A stretch of 64,000 bases of DNA from assembly GCF_011075055.1 (NCBI RefSeq), contig NC_058149.1, forward strand, positions 8,748,449 to 8,812,448, given 5' to 3'. The notes beneath the pieces were generated by a model, which did no database searches, was not told the origin of the DNA, and saw only the letters and a program-made list of their open reading frames with translations. Shown here one piece after another: positions 47,397 to 58,760 of the stretch (its first letter is position 1; the number at the start of each line of letters is the position of its first letter). The DNA comes from Mangifera indica. Taxonomy: Eukaryota > Streptophyta > Magnoliopsida > Sapindales > Anacardiaceae. The position numbers and the translations under genes are program-made.

Positions 47397-47900
47397 TTAT
47401 TCAAATTATTCATTTGGATGGTGGTGGTGAATTTGATAATAAAATATTTCATTTTTTTTCTTATCAAATGTCTTGTCATTCATTACAGGCTAACTTGCCT
47501 CTTGTCTTTTAGGTGGAGGCATTTTTTTACTATTATGTTTTTATTAATAGAATGTCTACACCACTGCTCAAGAGTATGAGTCCCTTTGAAGTTCTTCTTC
47601 AGCATTCCTCAGACTATGGATTTTTGTGAACTTTTAGTTGTGCTTTTTTATCCCTTGCTGGGCTTGACTTCTCCATATAAATTGGTGCCTTGGTATATTT
47701 TCTATTTATTCTTGGGGTATGATGTTTCACATCGTAGGTATCATTGTCTCCATGTACCCACTAATCATATTTACATCTCTTACCATGTGTTGTTTCATGA
47801 GACCATCTTTCCTAGATATGTTGTTGCTCTTCTCTTCTCAGAACCTCTTTTAAGGATTTGCTCATTGTTGTTCCTTTTATGACTGTTTAGATCTCAAATA
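47397..47900 (+). pseudogene. Copia integrase, second part
   Basis: It continues from the insertion with HLDGGGEF. Then, in several frames, come NRMSTPLLKSMSPFEVL (about 47548-47598) and a GYDVSHRRYHCLHVPTNHIY segment (about 47718-47777) typical of the copia integrase C-terminal region. Stops are frequent. Confidence 0.75.
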
Positions 47901-48289
47901 TGATGGGTCTACCTCTATCTAGTCATCTTGTTGTGTCATCTGACCCTATGTAACTTGAAAATAGCTTTCAACCACTATAAGAGTATGTTAGTTCTCCTGT
48001 TTCACCTTTAGTTACTTTTGTCTTTATGGAGACCTCTATATCTTATTGATTTGAGATGCCACCTAATAGACCCAAGTTTCAAAGCATCAATGAGATCATG
48101 ATTTCCTCTCCACATGTGTTTCCTCGTAATATAGCTACTTAAACTCTCAATCTTACTTTCAATAAGCTGACTACCTTTAAGCAAACTTAGTCCCTTCTTC
48201 ATTGGCATTAAACAATTAGTGAAAAATATAATGCTTTTATGAGAAACAACACTTGGGTTCTTGTTTTGTCATCTCTTCAACAGAATTTG

Positions 48290-48790
48290 GTCAGTTTTTG
48301 TTAGGTTTACAAGGTTAAACATCATGTTGATAGGTTCATTAAATGGTATAAGGCTTGTTTGGTTGCCAAGGGTTTTTACCAATAGGCTAAAGTAAATTTT
48401 AGAAATGCATTCAGTCTTGTTGTCAAATCAACTACTATTTGTATAATTGTTGCTCTCGCAACTATGTATGACTAGCAACTATGTGAAGTTATTGTCAAGA
48501 ATGTCTTTCTTTAAGGGTATCTCACTGAAGAATTATTCATGAAATAACCTACTAATTTTATCAACCGTAGCTAACCATCTAATGTTTTTTTGTCTTATTA
48601 AAGCTATCTATGACTTTAAACAAGTGCCTCAAGCATGGTATCATAGGTTGTACTCCTTTTTTACTTGATTATGGGTTTATCAATGGTCAATCTGATCATT
48701 TGCTATTCATTCATGATACATCTACCTCAGTTATGATTCTGTTTGTTTATACAAATGATTTGGTTGTTACTAGTTCTAACGCATAAAATA
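48290..48790 (+). pseudogene. Copia reverse transcriptase remnant
   Basis: Recognisable runs: YKVKHHVDRFIKWYKACLVA (about 48309-48368), a NAFSLVVKSTTICIIVALAT segment, a KNVFL segment, DFKQVPQAWYHRLYS (about 48612-48656) and VYTNDLVVTSSN (about 48745-48780). The catalytic motif usually read as YVDD is YTND here (48748-48759). Multiple stops; inactive. Confidence 0.8.
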
Positions 48791-49129
48791 TTACAGATTA
48801 TGTCTCTACCTTATGCTTTGCCTTTGTTTATCGGGATTTGGTTACCTTCGGTTTCTTCCTTTGTATGAAAGTTGTTTGACAGTCTACCACTTTACATTTG
48901 TCTCAACGTTGATATATGGTAGAACTGCTTTAACGTTTCTAACTTGACTCAAACACTTTTTATGCTACTACTTTTGTTTGTTCTAAGACATCACCATCTG
49001 TTAATTATGTCTCATTTTTCCAGACATTACATTCTATCATAGCATGGTTAATGACATTTAGTATCTTACTCTCACTGGCCTAATATCATCTTTATTGTGA
49101 ATCAAGTCGTTTAATGAATATTTGCTCCT

Positions 49130-49665
49130 ACTTATAAAGGTGCGTGTAGTCAAACACAATTTTTGATATATTAAGGGCACTCTGTTTTATGGCCTAACAT
49201 TTCATCATGACTCTAGCCTTCATCTCCTTACCTATTCAAATGCTAACAAGGTTGATGATGTATCAATATAACACTGTCACTAATGGTTGTGTTTTTCTTG
49301 GTTGTAACCTTGTTATTTAGATTGCCAAGAAACAAGTTGTCTCGCTCTACTGTAAAGTCTGAGTATTGTGCCCTCGCACATATAATTGCTAATGCTTGAT
49401 AGTTTTGTTATCTTTTATGAGAGTTATGTATTCCACTATACTAATCTCCACTTGCGTTTTATGCCAATCAGTCCACTCTACACATGCTTGTCAATCCCAT
49501 GTTTCATGCTCACACTTAATATATCAACATTGATCTGCATTTCATTTCTGAGTTGGTTGCTCGTAAGAATATTCGACTTCGACATGTTCCTACAATCTCT
49601 TAGCTTGTAGGTATATTTACTAAGGGATTATCTCGTAAATGCATTCTCTCCTTGTGTCTTTAATT
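49130..49665 (+). pseudogene. Copia RNase H remnant
   Basis: It contains FWYIKGTLFYGLTFH-type sequence near 49165, then a KKQVVSLYCKV region (about 49327), and ends with a segment resembling the C-terminal RNase H (CDNQSALH-like and IFTKGLSR-like runs about 49470-49640), just before the 3' LTR. Confidence 0.6.
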
Positions 49666-49701
49666 GTAGCTCTATGAGCTCTTGTTGTAATTACGAGAGA
49701 T

Positions 49702-49885
49702 TGTTAAATAAAATATATTTTTCCATTCGATTTGATTTTGATTTGATATGATTAATTTGATTTAATCTGATTTTGATTTGGTGTATATTATTTATCATAT
49801 TTTGTAGGATTAGATTTCTTTTTAAGATTTCATTATAATACTATAAATTATACAATATTTCATCAGAACATTCATTCAATTCATA
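49702..49885 (+). repeat. Copia 3' LTR, decayed
   Basis: Begins TGTTAAATAAAATATATTTT like the 5' LTR and follows it through TTTGTAGGATTAGA and TATACAATATTTCATC. Several internal deletions make it shorter. The right end near 49885 is uncertain. Confidence 0.75.
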
Positions 49886-50994
49886 ACCCAATTTATTATT
49901 CTTCAGTAAACAACAAAGTTGTTTCTTCCTTGGGCTAGTCTGCCATCCCAGACAAAACATACTTTTTAGCAGATGATTGTTGTACCTTCCATGACCTTGT
50001 TTTGTCTTCAATGAATGACCCAAACACTAACACCTTCCATCATACAAGAAATACTAGGTGAATAACCTAGTACTTAAAAGAACAACATCCACAACAACAA
50101 ATATATCATTCAACAACAGTATTCTTCACATAACTCTATTAAAACTAGATTAATCATAATGACTATAAACATACACAATGTCCAAATCAAAGAAACCTTT
50201 CAACAAGATAATTAGACCACACCAAAGCTTCATAAATCTAGGCATCCTTCACCATCACAAAACAAAAATTTTTTTTAACCTAACACCAACCTAATATCCT
50301 ATGCTCCTACTACCACTTCATTCTTATTTCAGGTATGCTCAACTCTAGTCTAAAACTACTTCTGAATCTTCCTTTAGCTTTAAAAAACTACTTGTTTATT
50401 TTCTCTCCAATTCTAAGCATCGACTATGTTTCAAAATCCTATTCGATAATAAGAAGAAGACAAACTCCCAAATCCAAATGCATTTTAGTTTGTGAAGAGA
50501 GACCATCATTTCTCAAATTAATTTTCCTAGCTGTTGTAAAGTGAAGAAATAGTTAGGGTTTCAATTAATTTGATTTTCTTTTTGATAAACGATGGCTTAT
50601 AAGAGCATTTTTGTTATTATATTTGAAAAGGGTAAATCAGTTATTTAAAATTAAACTAACACAAAATACTAGCAAAATTAGATGAAAGGTAGGTATTTGG
50701 ATTTTTCAAAATATTCGGGTGAGACTTTATCTATGGATTAAACCTTGGGTAGGAATAAGTCTTTAGGCCTTATTCTTATAATAAATTTATATTCCACTAC
50801 ACACCATAATCACTAATTGAAAATATTTACTTTGTATATGATCTAAATATATTGTGTATATGTATTGTATGAGATGACCTACTTGTTTTTGTTTCCAAGA
50901 AAGTTAAGCAAATAATTTATGGACGAGTAGACTATTAAGCTAGTGGTAGCAAAGGAATCCTTAGACCTTAGACACGTAACCTATTTGGAAGCCA

Positions 50995-51420
50995 ACTAGC
51001 AAGCTAAGATGATTAAGGAGTTACATACAAAGATTCAAAAGAAAATTATCAAGTAGTATGAAAAGTACAAGCAATGAATTGACAAACATCATAAGCAAGT
51101 AAATTACCAAAAAATTAAAAAAAAAAAGACATTGTAAGCAAGTCATTTTTAAGCTAGGTGATCTCATATGGATTCTCCGTAGAAATAAGTATTTTTAAAC
51201 AAGATTCAGGAAGTTGTAACTCAGAGTTGATGTTTTAATCCTAGTGCTACAACATATCAATGATAATGCTTACAAGATTGTGCTCCTCGATGAGTACAAC
51301 ATTCTTGCCACCTTTTAACATGGTTGTTTTTCACCATACTATGATCATGAGTGGGAAGATAGCATTATGGGTGATTATCAGGTTGATTCAGATCCAAGGT
51401 CAAATCATTTTCAAGTTAGT
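50995..51420 (+). pseudogene. Ty3/gypsy integrase C-terminal fragment
   Basis: Across frames, KELHTKIQKKIIK, then YEKYKQ-IDKHHK, then (51170) a Leu-Ile-Trp-type segment, and then DNAYKIVLLDEYNILATFN (about 51262-51317) resemble the chromovirus gypsy integrase tail that links the integrase core to the end of pol. The frame 51260-51610 is partly this in another frame. No matching LTR pair was fixed. Confidence 0.55.
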
Positions 51421-51970
51421 CAAAGGGGATGATGTAAAAACAAGCATTCCTTCCAATTGTAAAATCATACAATCAAGACATAATCGTGAATTAGTAGTAG
51501 AGCAACTCAATTCCATCGTAAATAACTATAATGCAAATTACATCAATTTTGGCAGAACATTGAACAACCAACTAAATAATCTTGTCCCTAGCTGGAATGA
51601 TTACAATTGAAGCCAAAATGGGTGTTCCTTTAATTAAACATTTGTTCTAGCGTATCTTTAGTTCATTCAAGCTCTTATTCAGAATTATTTTTTTGTTTGA
51701 ACATTTAGAAATTTATTTTTGTTTTAATTTGTATTTAGTTTAGGGTTAGAAAAAGACTATTTGAAGTTTGGATAACTATTCTTCTTGATAATTATTAGTA
51801 CTTATTAATTATTCATTAATAAAGAAAGAGTATTTCTCTAAGCACCCGAATCTTGATAGAATTTGGAGGGGGTTTATCATATAATTTGCATCTCTTAATC
51901 GTTAAGTCATCTCTTGTGGGTATTGCGATATCAATAGTTCTAAGTAGTTTTTAGGCTCATGTGATAATGA

Positions 51971-52124
51971 GTAATGTTATGTGTACATATTTTTTATACA
52001 CAATTTATATATACAAATGATGTGTCATCATATGATTGAGTGTTATTTTATTTTTATTTTAAAATCATATAATGATATTTATATATCAAAATTTTATACT
52101 AAAAGTGTGTACGATAGTTTTATT
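51971..52124. mobile_element. Palindromic MITE, relative of 31852-32010
   Basis: Left arm TAATGTTATGTGTACATATT and the inverted right arm (AATAAAACTATCGTACACAC) flank a centre with ATGTGTCATCATATGATTGAG. The phrase TGTGTCATCATATGATTG is shared with the MITE at 31852. More diverged than that copy. Confidence 0.6.
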
Positions 52125-52439
52125 GTGTGATAATATATGAGCAACTTAATTCATGTGGTTATTGTGAATAGAGGGTGAACAGGAAAAATGCTTAATGTGG
52201 ATTGATATTTATATTGTTGATGTATATCCGTTTGAATATATAATTAATGAATCCATGAGTTGATGAGATAAAGGATTCGTTTATACGTATACAAATAAGC
52301 CAATTATGTTATTCTGTTAGGGAATAGCTAGGGCCATATACCTAACGAAATGTAAGCATGACATAACAGAAAAAAGGCAAGCGTTAAATAAATAAATAAT
52401 AATTATTACAAAAGGGATGAATCAAAAGGAGTTGCTAGG

Positions 52440-52617
52440 GTTATTAATCAAAAGGACTTTTGATTTTTATTAAGCATGGCAAACCCTAAAAGTAAAATTC
52501 TCCCTTTGACATCATTCCACTCACTTTCTTCACCTCCACATCCCGAGGCAAAACCCTTCTTCTATTTACATTCATTCTCTGGCTCTTTGCCCCCATCGCC
52601 TTCTCATTCATCACCCA

Positions 52618-52652
<35 letters not shown>

Positions 52653-53650
52653 TTGTTTGTTTGTTTTTCCAAATCAAGCAACTTTCATTTCGTTACTTCT
52701 CTTCTTCGTGTTCTCTTTTGTTTTTCTTATGTGCAAAAATAGAATTATGATGGATCGATCGAGAACCATCCTGATAACATGGTGTTTTTTTTTCTTTTAT
52801 GTATTTATAGAAATCCATTTCTCTTAATTGGATTGATTCTTGCTGGTATTGATTATGATTAGGGCGATCCCACATCGCCACAATGGCCATGGCCAACAAC
52901 CAACAGAAGCACCACTTCCACCTTCTATTCCACTAAGTTAGCATCTTGATTATCCTTTGGGACACCACACGAATTATCGTTTTTAATGTTCTTTTAACCA
53001 CAACATATGGGACCGTATCTCTTATCTCCTATTCTTTATTCAACTACTTTATTTTCCTTCTTATTATTTGGGCAAGTGGTACCAAACCCTTGAATTATAA
53101 AACCTAGATAAACTCTCAAACTTGTTCTTACTACATGGAGTATGTTTTAGTTGCATTCATGGTGGTTTATCAAATTTAACTTTCATGCTTCAAGAATATT
53201 ACGGTTCTTTAGGAAGCAAAGAAAGCGATATTGGTGAGGTTCAATCCGAAGACGGATTTACATATTGAAGTTGTAAAATACGATCTCAGATTGAGCCGCG
53301 CCAATATCACTTTGTATTGAAAATCCTTTTGTTTTTCCTTCTCCATAAACTCATATTCTCTTCTAATTGTTCATTATGTGATTCTCATTGTTGAATTATG
53401 TTGATTGATTATTTTGTGTGATACGTTTAAGAACCCTATTTCATTTGACAAATATTTGTTTACTCTCCTCTGTCTCACAGCTGAAAGTCGTGTTGCTGAT
53501 ATTCTAGTTTCTATCCCAAGCAGTCTCCAAGAGATGTCAGTGTAAGGATGAAAGCATGCACCATACACACATATATTTTGAGTATTCAATTTCTCGCTGA
53601 TTGATTTTATATCTGTTCTGGATTTGAGGATTGTGCTGTGATTGGCTATG
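52440..53650 (+). other. Possible host gene remnant, unidentified
   Basis: GC-richer than its surroundings. It starts with a UTR-like pyrimidine-rich patch (88-codon frame 52476-52742 across a CT microsatellite). Two short stretches look exon-like: 53216-53320, with EAKKAILVRFNPKTDLH and onward to SRANITLY and a stop, and 53481-53543, preceded by CTCACAG and followed by GTAAGG, with ESRVADILVSIPSSLQEMS. They do not join into a recognisable protein, and I cannot name a family. It could be a decayed gene or a non-coding transcript. Confidence 0.25.
52619..52649 (+). repeat. CT microsatellite
   Basis: Uninterrupted CT repeats of about 30 bases, producing the Ser-Leu run in the overlapping frame, typical of 5'-UTR microsatellites in plants. 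Confidence 0.95.
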
Positions 53651-54668
53651 TTTTAAAAGATACTTAGCATGTATAGAAGACAGATTATATCATATAGCCC
53701 GGTTTTTGCATAACTTATATACTTTGCCAAGAATTACAATTATTCTACAATGCGTAGCTAGCAGCATATTACTTGGCAGTTTTTTCTACTGAGCAAACTG
53801 GGAGCTGAAAGGGTTCCATCTTATTTCACTCACACTTTTTCAGATTGGACGAAAATATACAAGAAGATTTTTATTCATGATTTAGAAAGAGCTGGATCAA
53901 ATTATTCGCAGGCTTTTATTCAATGTCCTTGTGATAGCTTGAAAGAGACTTAATTTTACTGATACCGCTGGTATACTTGTAGAAAAATATTCTTCATTTT
54001 AGCTACCTAATATAAGACTAAGAGTATCTTTTCACCAGTAATATAACTGGCATATTTTTACATCTAATTTACAGCTTTCCATATGTATAACAGGTAATCT
54101 TTACTTTTCCTCTTTGGTCTGTTATCAATATAACGAGCTTATGTCATATAAATTTATATTTCCTAATTAAATTAATATTAGTCATCGAAAATTGCCATAT
54201 CATTTAGTTGGCCTATTTTTTTTTTTTTTTTGGGTAAACAGTTTAATGGTATTAGTGTACCATGTTATTTCCTTGGATAAGTGAAAAAGACCAACACTTT
54301 CATTAGAGTTAATATGCTTTTTTATCAATGCCAATAAATTTGTTTAATCCCTAATATTAATCATCGAAAATAGCCATATGAGTTGACCTATTGCTTTTTT
54401 GCATATATTATTATTTGCATTATTGATCCGTATATAACTCATGGCAACAGTGAGTTGCACGGGTATACGAGATTAACATCATAAAATTTACTCAAAATAG
54501 AATGTCTAGTTGCTGATTCGTCGAAACTTGAAAATTGGAGGAGCATGAGACTTTCTGTGATTGATTGCTCAGAATGTGGAGCATGAAAGGGCTTTTGAAC
54601 TTGTTGACATTACATCAACTAATCTAGTACATTAGTTAAGGATCACAACAGACGCAGGCGTGTGTGTG

Positions 54669-54671
<3 letters not shown>
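53651..54671. other. Intergenic, no gene recognised
   Basis: AT-rich. It contains a short repeated phrase (AATATTAGTCATCGAAAATTGCCATAT near 54172; AATATTAATCATCGAAAATAGCCATAT near 54352), a local 180-bp-spaced duplication. Confidence 0.4.

Positions 54672-54705
<34 letters not shown>
54672..54705 (+). repeat. GA microsatellite
   Basis: Uninterrupted AG repeats of about 34 bases. Confidence 0.95.
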
Positions 54706-54708
<3 letters not shown>

Positions 54709-54734
54709 ACCATAAGGAAAGAAAACAAAAAAGA

Positions 54735-55235
54735 TAAAGGTAACATAAAATTTTTACATGATTTGACCACAGTTATAGCCTATGTCCATGAGACTTAGTT
54801 TAGGCATTTCAAATACACTAAGCACAAATAAATTTCAAGTACAAATAGAAATTTAGCTTAAACAACCAAGCTTATAAGCTCACTCAACCAAATTTTAAAA
54901 TCTTTTAACAATCACTTTACGCATTTAAAACTTTCATAAGCTTTCCACTTATCTTTCAAGCATCCCGTTTAGCATATAGTTAAAGATCCTCTTGAACTTC
55001 TATGTAAAAATCTCTTTAGTTATCCAGGTTGAAATTTCTTCGATATATCCCCCGGTCTTTATAAACAGATAAAATTATCAAAAGAAACTCAAGAGAAAAT
55101 TAAAGTAAATAAACGTAGTACTATATAAGTTGCAATACAAATAAGAACTAATGTAAAAAATATGGGATATATCTTGCATATAAAACATGAAATATTCAAG
55201 TTCTAACTAAAACAAAAGAGAGTAAGTCAATTTTG
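54735..55235. repeat. Direct repeat, left copy (about 0.5 kb)
   Basis: Collinear with 56065-56515: TAGAAATTTAGC, AAGCTTATAAGCTCACTCAAC, GACAATCA-type words, AAACTTTCATAAGC, AGATCCTCTTGAACTTCTAT and GAAACTCAAGAGA occur in the same order. The copies are diverged and lie in the same orientation about 1.3 kb apart. Confidence 0.6.
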
Positions 55236-55329
55236 TATAATTAACTCACTTTACTAAAGTACTAACCTCTAACCAAAATAATCACAATTGTCCCTTTTTT
55301 CTAATAAAATCTTATTAGAATAATTATGG

Positions 55330-55800
55330 ACAAAATCAAAGCATTGATAAGTACAAAGTTTAGCATGAAAATGTGTACTGATTTTAGAATCTAACATGGT
55401 TAGATGTTTAACATCAGATACGAGTCTCTCAAGTTTAGTCTTGTTAATACTCTTGGTTCCTTTGTTTTCTATTCTAGGTTTATCCTATACAAACTTATCT
55501 ATTTCTTGATTTACCAATAAATTTCATTTGATAAAGGAAATAACATCAAATATGGCATGAATAGCCTTAAAACTCTAATTTAGAAGTTCTAATTAGGCAC
55601 TAGTTCATTGTTCTATAGGCTTAGGTTTTATTTCTCCTTTACAGGATGTATCCAACCACTAATACCAAGGATCAAAACATTTTCATAAACATTATTGATA
55701 AAAGCCTCTCATTCTTGATTTCCAATATGGATAGTTGGTTTCAGTTAACATGGATGGTCAAGTGGCTGAACCACCTTCTCTGAACATATCCATCTAAAGA
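55330..55800 (-). pseudogene. Copia-type gag fragment
   Basis: Read on the minus strand from 55800, the frame shows ETNYPYWKSRMRGFI (about 55748-55704) followed by LILGISGWIHP (about 55673-55641), the start of a Ty1/copia UBN2-type gag domain. Diverged frames then include a TRLNLRDSYLMLN segment (about 55450-55410). Stops throughout. It sits between the two direct repeats at 54735 and 56065. Confidence 0.6.
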
Positions 55801-56064
55801 ATAGACAAGACTAAAAAATAACAACAAAAAAATCAAACAAACAAAAATAGATTATCTAAAAAAGCCTTAAGAGGATCTACTAAATATAAGAAATTCAATA
55901 CTTATTGTAATGTCAAATTGAAATCAAATATGATATCGGTAGTATGTTTGAACAGTACATATGTAAGACTAAATTGTGCTTGAATTAAAAAAAAAATCTC
56001 TTTTCATGCAAAATATAAAGCACACATAAACTCAAATAGACATTAAAAAAAGTAAAAGCGATAG

Positions 56065-56515
56065 AGAATTTTTATTGGTTGGGAAACAACCATGGCTTAC
56101 ATCCTCGGGCCTTTGTCTAGACATATCCACTAAAGTCAAATAAATGTCAAGTACAAGTAGGAATTTAGCACAACTAACTAAGCTCACAAGGTCACTCAAC
56201 TAACTCCTAAACTCCCTTGACAATCATTTTACACAAACTTGAAACTTTCACAAGCATACCTCATGTTGTCCAAGCATCTTACGCATAATATAGTTCAAGA
56301 TCCCTTTGAACTTTTATGCCAAAATCCATTCAACTATTGAGGTTGAAATCTCCTTAATCCTCATACAAAAACACTTCCCACAAACTATATAAAAAGGCAA
56401 ATTTGTTTGAAGAAACTCAAGAGAGAATCAGAGTAAACAAGCATAGTACTAAACCACAAAACATAGAAGAACCTACATAAAAAAATATTGGATAAATCTT
56501 GTTAAGGAAAACACA
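56065..56515. repeat. Direct repeat, right copy
   Basis: Partner of 54735-55235, in the same orientation. The pair could be remnants of LTRs around the copia gag fragment, but TG/CA ends and a primer site could not be found. Confidence 0.6.
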
Positions 56516-57333
56516 TGTGCACACAACATTCTAGAAATACAAGTTATAAAAGAAATATGATCACAAATGTTAACGATTTTCCAAATACATTTACAATCAC
56601 TCTTGTTGGCAGATAAAAGAACAAAGCTTAAGGAAACATTAAAAATCAATATAGAAAACAAAAATAGAAAAAAACTCATCCTATAAGAAAACTCCCCTAA
56701 GGTTATGAGCTCTATCAACTCCCTATAAAATATGTTGTTTTGATACTCCTCCTCTTTAACATAAAGTATGCCAAAGATTACAAGCTTCTAAAATATAAAC
56801 TCTTGCTCTTATAATTCTTTGACATAGAAACGCTAAACCATTGCAAAACCCTACCATAAGGTGTTTGATATATTTACGCATGTTTGAAGACTCCTTTATC
56901 TTTTAACAATGATTTAGTATGTGTATCGCTTTCCAACCTAGCTCATGAGGATGTTGAGGTGATCCACACATGCGATACGAACACAAAGAGGTGATGGAGA
57001 GCCTACGATGTCTACTAGAACACCTTAGAAAAAATAATATGTTTAGAGAGTATATAAAAGTCATAAAATTTAATATAGTTTGCAATACAATTTGTTTATA
57101 TACAAACTTATGAACAAGCATTTCAAGGGAAGGAATGCATGTTATAGATGTGATACAACTGGTACAACTTTATGACACATCATTTGTAAGATTGTTTGTA
57201 AGAGATATATAATCGTTTGTATGATACCATATCAATCTGTATCAAATCCACTAATTGTCCTCAAGATATATGATAATAAGGTCAACTAGAGATAAGGAAT
57301 AACCATTTATGTGACATGAATGCCTATTCATCT
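56516..57333. other. Retrotransposon internal debris
   Basis: From about 56990 the sequence (CTACTAGAACACCTTAG, GATATATGATAATAAGGTCAA) is a diverged relative of the 3' half of the tandem unit at 27881-29370, and leads directly into a copy of the long LTR. Minus frames at 56473-56718 and 56903-57121 are not recognisable. Confidence 0.4.
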
Positions 57334-58760
57334 TGTTGAAATAATGCCCTAGAATTAATCGTCACCATTGTACTTTTAAGTAATTTGTCATCATTATTTA
57401 TAATTAATAATAATTATGAAATTTCATTATCTTATGTTATTTGTAGAAGTGTTCAAAATCGATTAACCAAACCAAATTTTTGATTTGGAGAAAATCATAA
57501 ACTGAAATTGAATCAATTTAAAGATTGACTAAATTTGAACTAACAGAAAATATTTATTAATCGAACCAAATTTTTTCTTAATCGTTTTCTACCCAAATTT
57601 CAAAAGATTAGTCTATTTTATTGTTCTTTTAATTTTTAAAAATATGTTTAATGCATTATTATTTTCTCATTCCTTTTTTTAAAAATCAATTCGATTAACT
57701 AGTTTTAAAAAAGGTCAAAGTGATAGTCAAACTAAAAATTTAATTTTTCCAGATTCTTGAACCGATATATGCCCTAATTTTTTAAATAACTTATTTTTCA
57801 ATTAAATTTGATTACCAAATAATTTTGAATACCCCTAATTATTTGTATAATTTGATAGTTATCCTTAAAATGGTTGAACTATGAACAATGACATAGTGCA
57901 TAGCAACTGATTGTGAATATTTTATGTTTACATTAGGTAGTCATTTTTAAAACGTTCATAATAATGATATTATGATAACCAAGAGCATAAGTAATAATGA
58001 TAGACTTATCATAGTATAGAATAACTCTATTGAAAGATGGTGACAGATTTCATATGTCAAAGTTGTTTATTAATGGCTTAGTATAATACATAGGTACACA
58101 TTGTAGTTGTGCCTACCAAATAGACCCACCAAAAAGATTCTATATGAATGGTTGTTCCAATATCTATGAAATATATTCTTAGTAAATGGAGGTACATATG
58201 GTCAATAAACGATTTTGTACAAGGATCTAAATGGTTTGACACTAACCTGACGTAATCTTTTAAAGGGGATTTACAAAAAAATGGTGATTAGGCATCTAAA
58301 TATGTACAAGGCTATGGTATATCAACAAATAATTTGTCACTCCCGAACATGTAAGTTGGTATTTTAGATAGGTCTACTAATAGATGACAACAACCAATTG
58401 AATCTGTGATCATAATAGGATTGAGTTTGTACTCAATTTAATATCGTTTAGTCATTGACATAAGTTAGTCTATTTGTATCTAAGGTTCTTTAAGGAAGAC
58501 ACTTATTTTATACCTTAAATTTGAAAAATATATCGTATGGAAAAAAATTGGATTTTGTGAGTAATCATATTATGATGTCTTACTAGAGATTAATCTTAGT
58601 CTACGTTTGGATAGCTACCAAGTTGAGAGCTTGACACCAATCCATGCACTATTGACCTATGGAGATTTTATATGTCACACACAAAAGGAGTTTGTAACAC
58701 CTATAAGTAATTTAAGGGGTAAAATAGTCATTTCAAGTGTTATAATTCAACCTATGTCGA
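57334..58760 (+). repeat. Long-LTR family copy with a MITE inside
   Basis: Begins TGTTGAAATAATGCCCTAGA, parallel to the start of the copy at 62337 (-), and contains the family landmarks at 57990-58720 (ATAGACTTATCATAGTATAG, AGACCCACCAAAAAG, ATGGTTTGACAC, TCTACTAATAGATGACAACAACC). A MITE interrupts it at 57444-57837. The right end was not found. Confidence 0.55.
57444..57837. mobile_element. hAT-like MITE, 394 bp, uninterrupted
   Basis: Termini TAGAAGTGTTCAAAATCG and, inverted, TAGGGGTATTCAAAATTA. The flanks GTTATTTG (57436-57443) and ATTATTTG (57838-57845) agree at 7 of 8 positions, fitting the 8-bp duplication of hAT elements. It is collinear with the split copy at 30195-31492. Confidence 0.75.

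Larger units (their letters stand above)
43952..49885 (+). mobile_element. Ty1/copia retrotransposon, full length but decayed
   Basis: The order is 5' LTR (43952-44182), primer site, gag with a zinc knuckle, protease/integrase, reverse transcriptase, RNase H, 3' LTR (49702 to about 49885), all on the plus strand. The enzyme order integrase before reverse transcriptase defines copia. All domains are broken by stops and frameshifts. CCAAA precedes the left LTR at 43947-43951; a matching copy at the right could not be fixed because the right LTR end is decayed. The element is inserted in the MULE-like element 43591-50769 and is itself interrupted at 46487-47396. Confidence 0.85.
43591..50769. 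mobile_element. Outer MULE-like element containing a copia retrotransposon
   Basis: The left end GGTCAAAAGACTTATTTTCG and the right end (reverse complement GGCCTAAAGACTTATTCC) form long terminal inverted repeats. The left arm 43591-43760 and right arm 50585-50769 are alignable over about 170 bases, including ATAATAACAAAAATRC and TTTACCC words. The element is flanked by a perfect 9-bp duplication, TTATTCTTA, at 43582-43590 and 50770-50778. Without the copia insertion it would be about 1.2 kb. It encodes no transposase. The 69-codon frame at 50335-50544 lies in its right half and is not recognisable. Confidence 0.85.

Noticed and set aside
43947..49895. 5-bp target duplication for the copia element (CCAAA)
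   Set aside because: CCAAA precedes the 5' LTR, but the right LTR end is decayed and only ACCCAAT is nearby, so I do not claim it.
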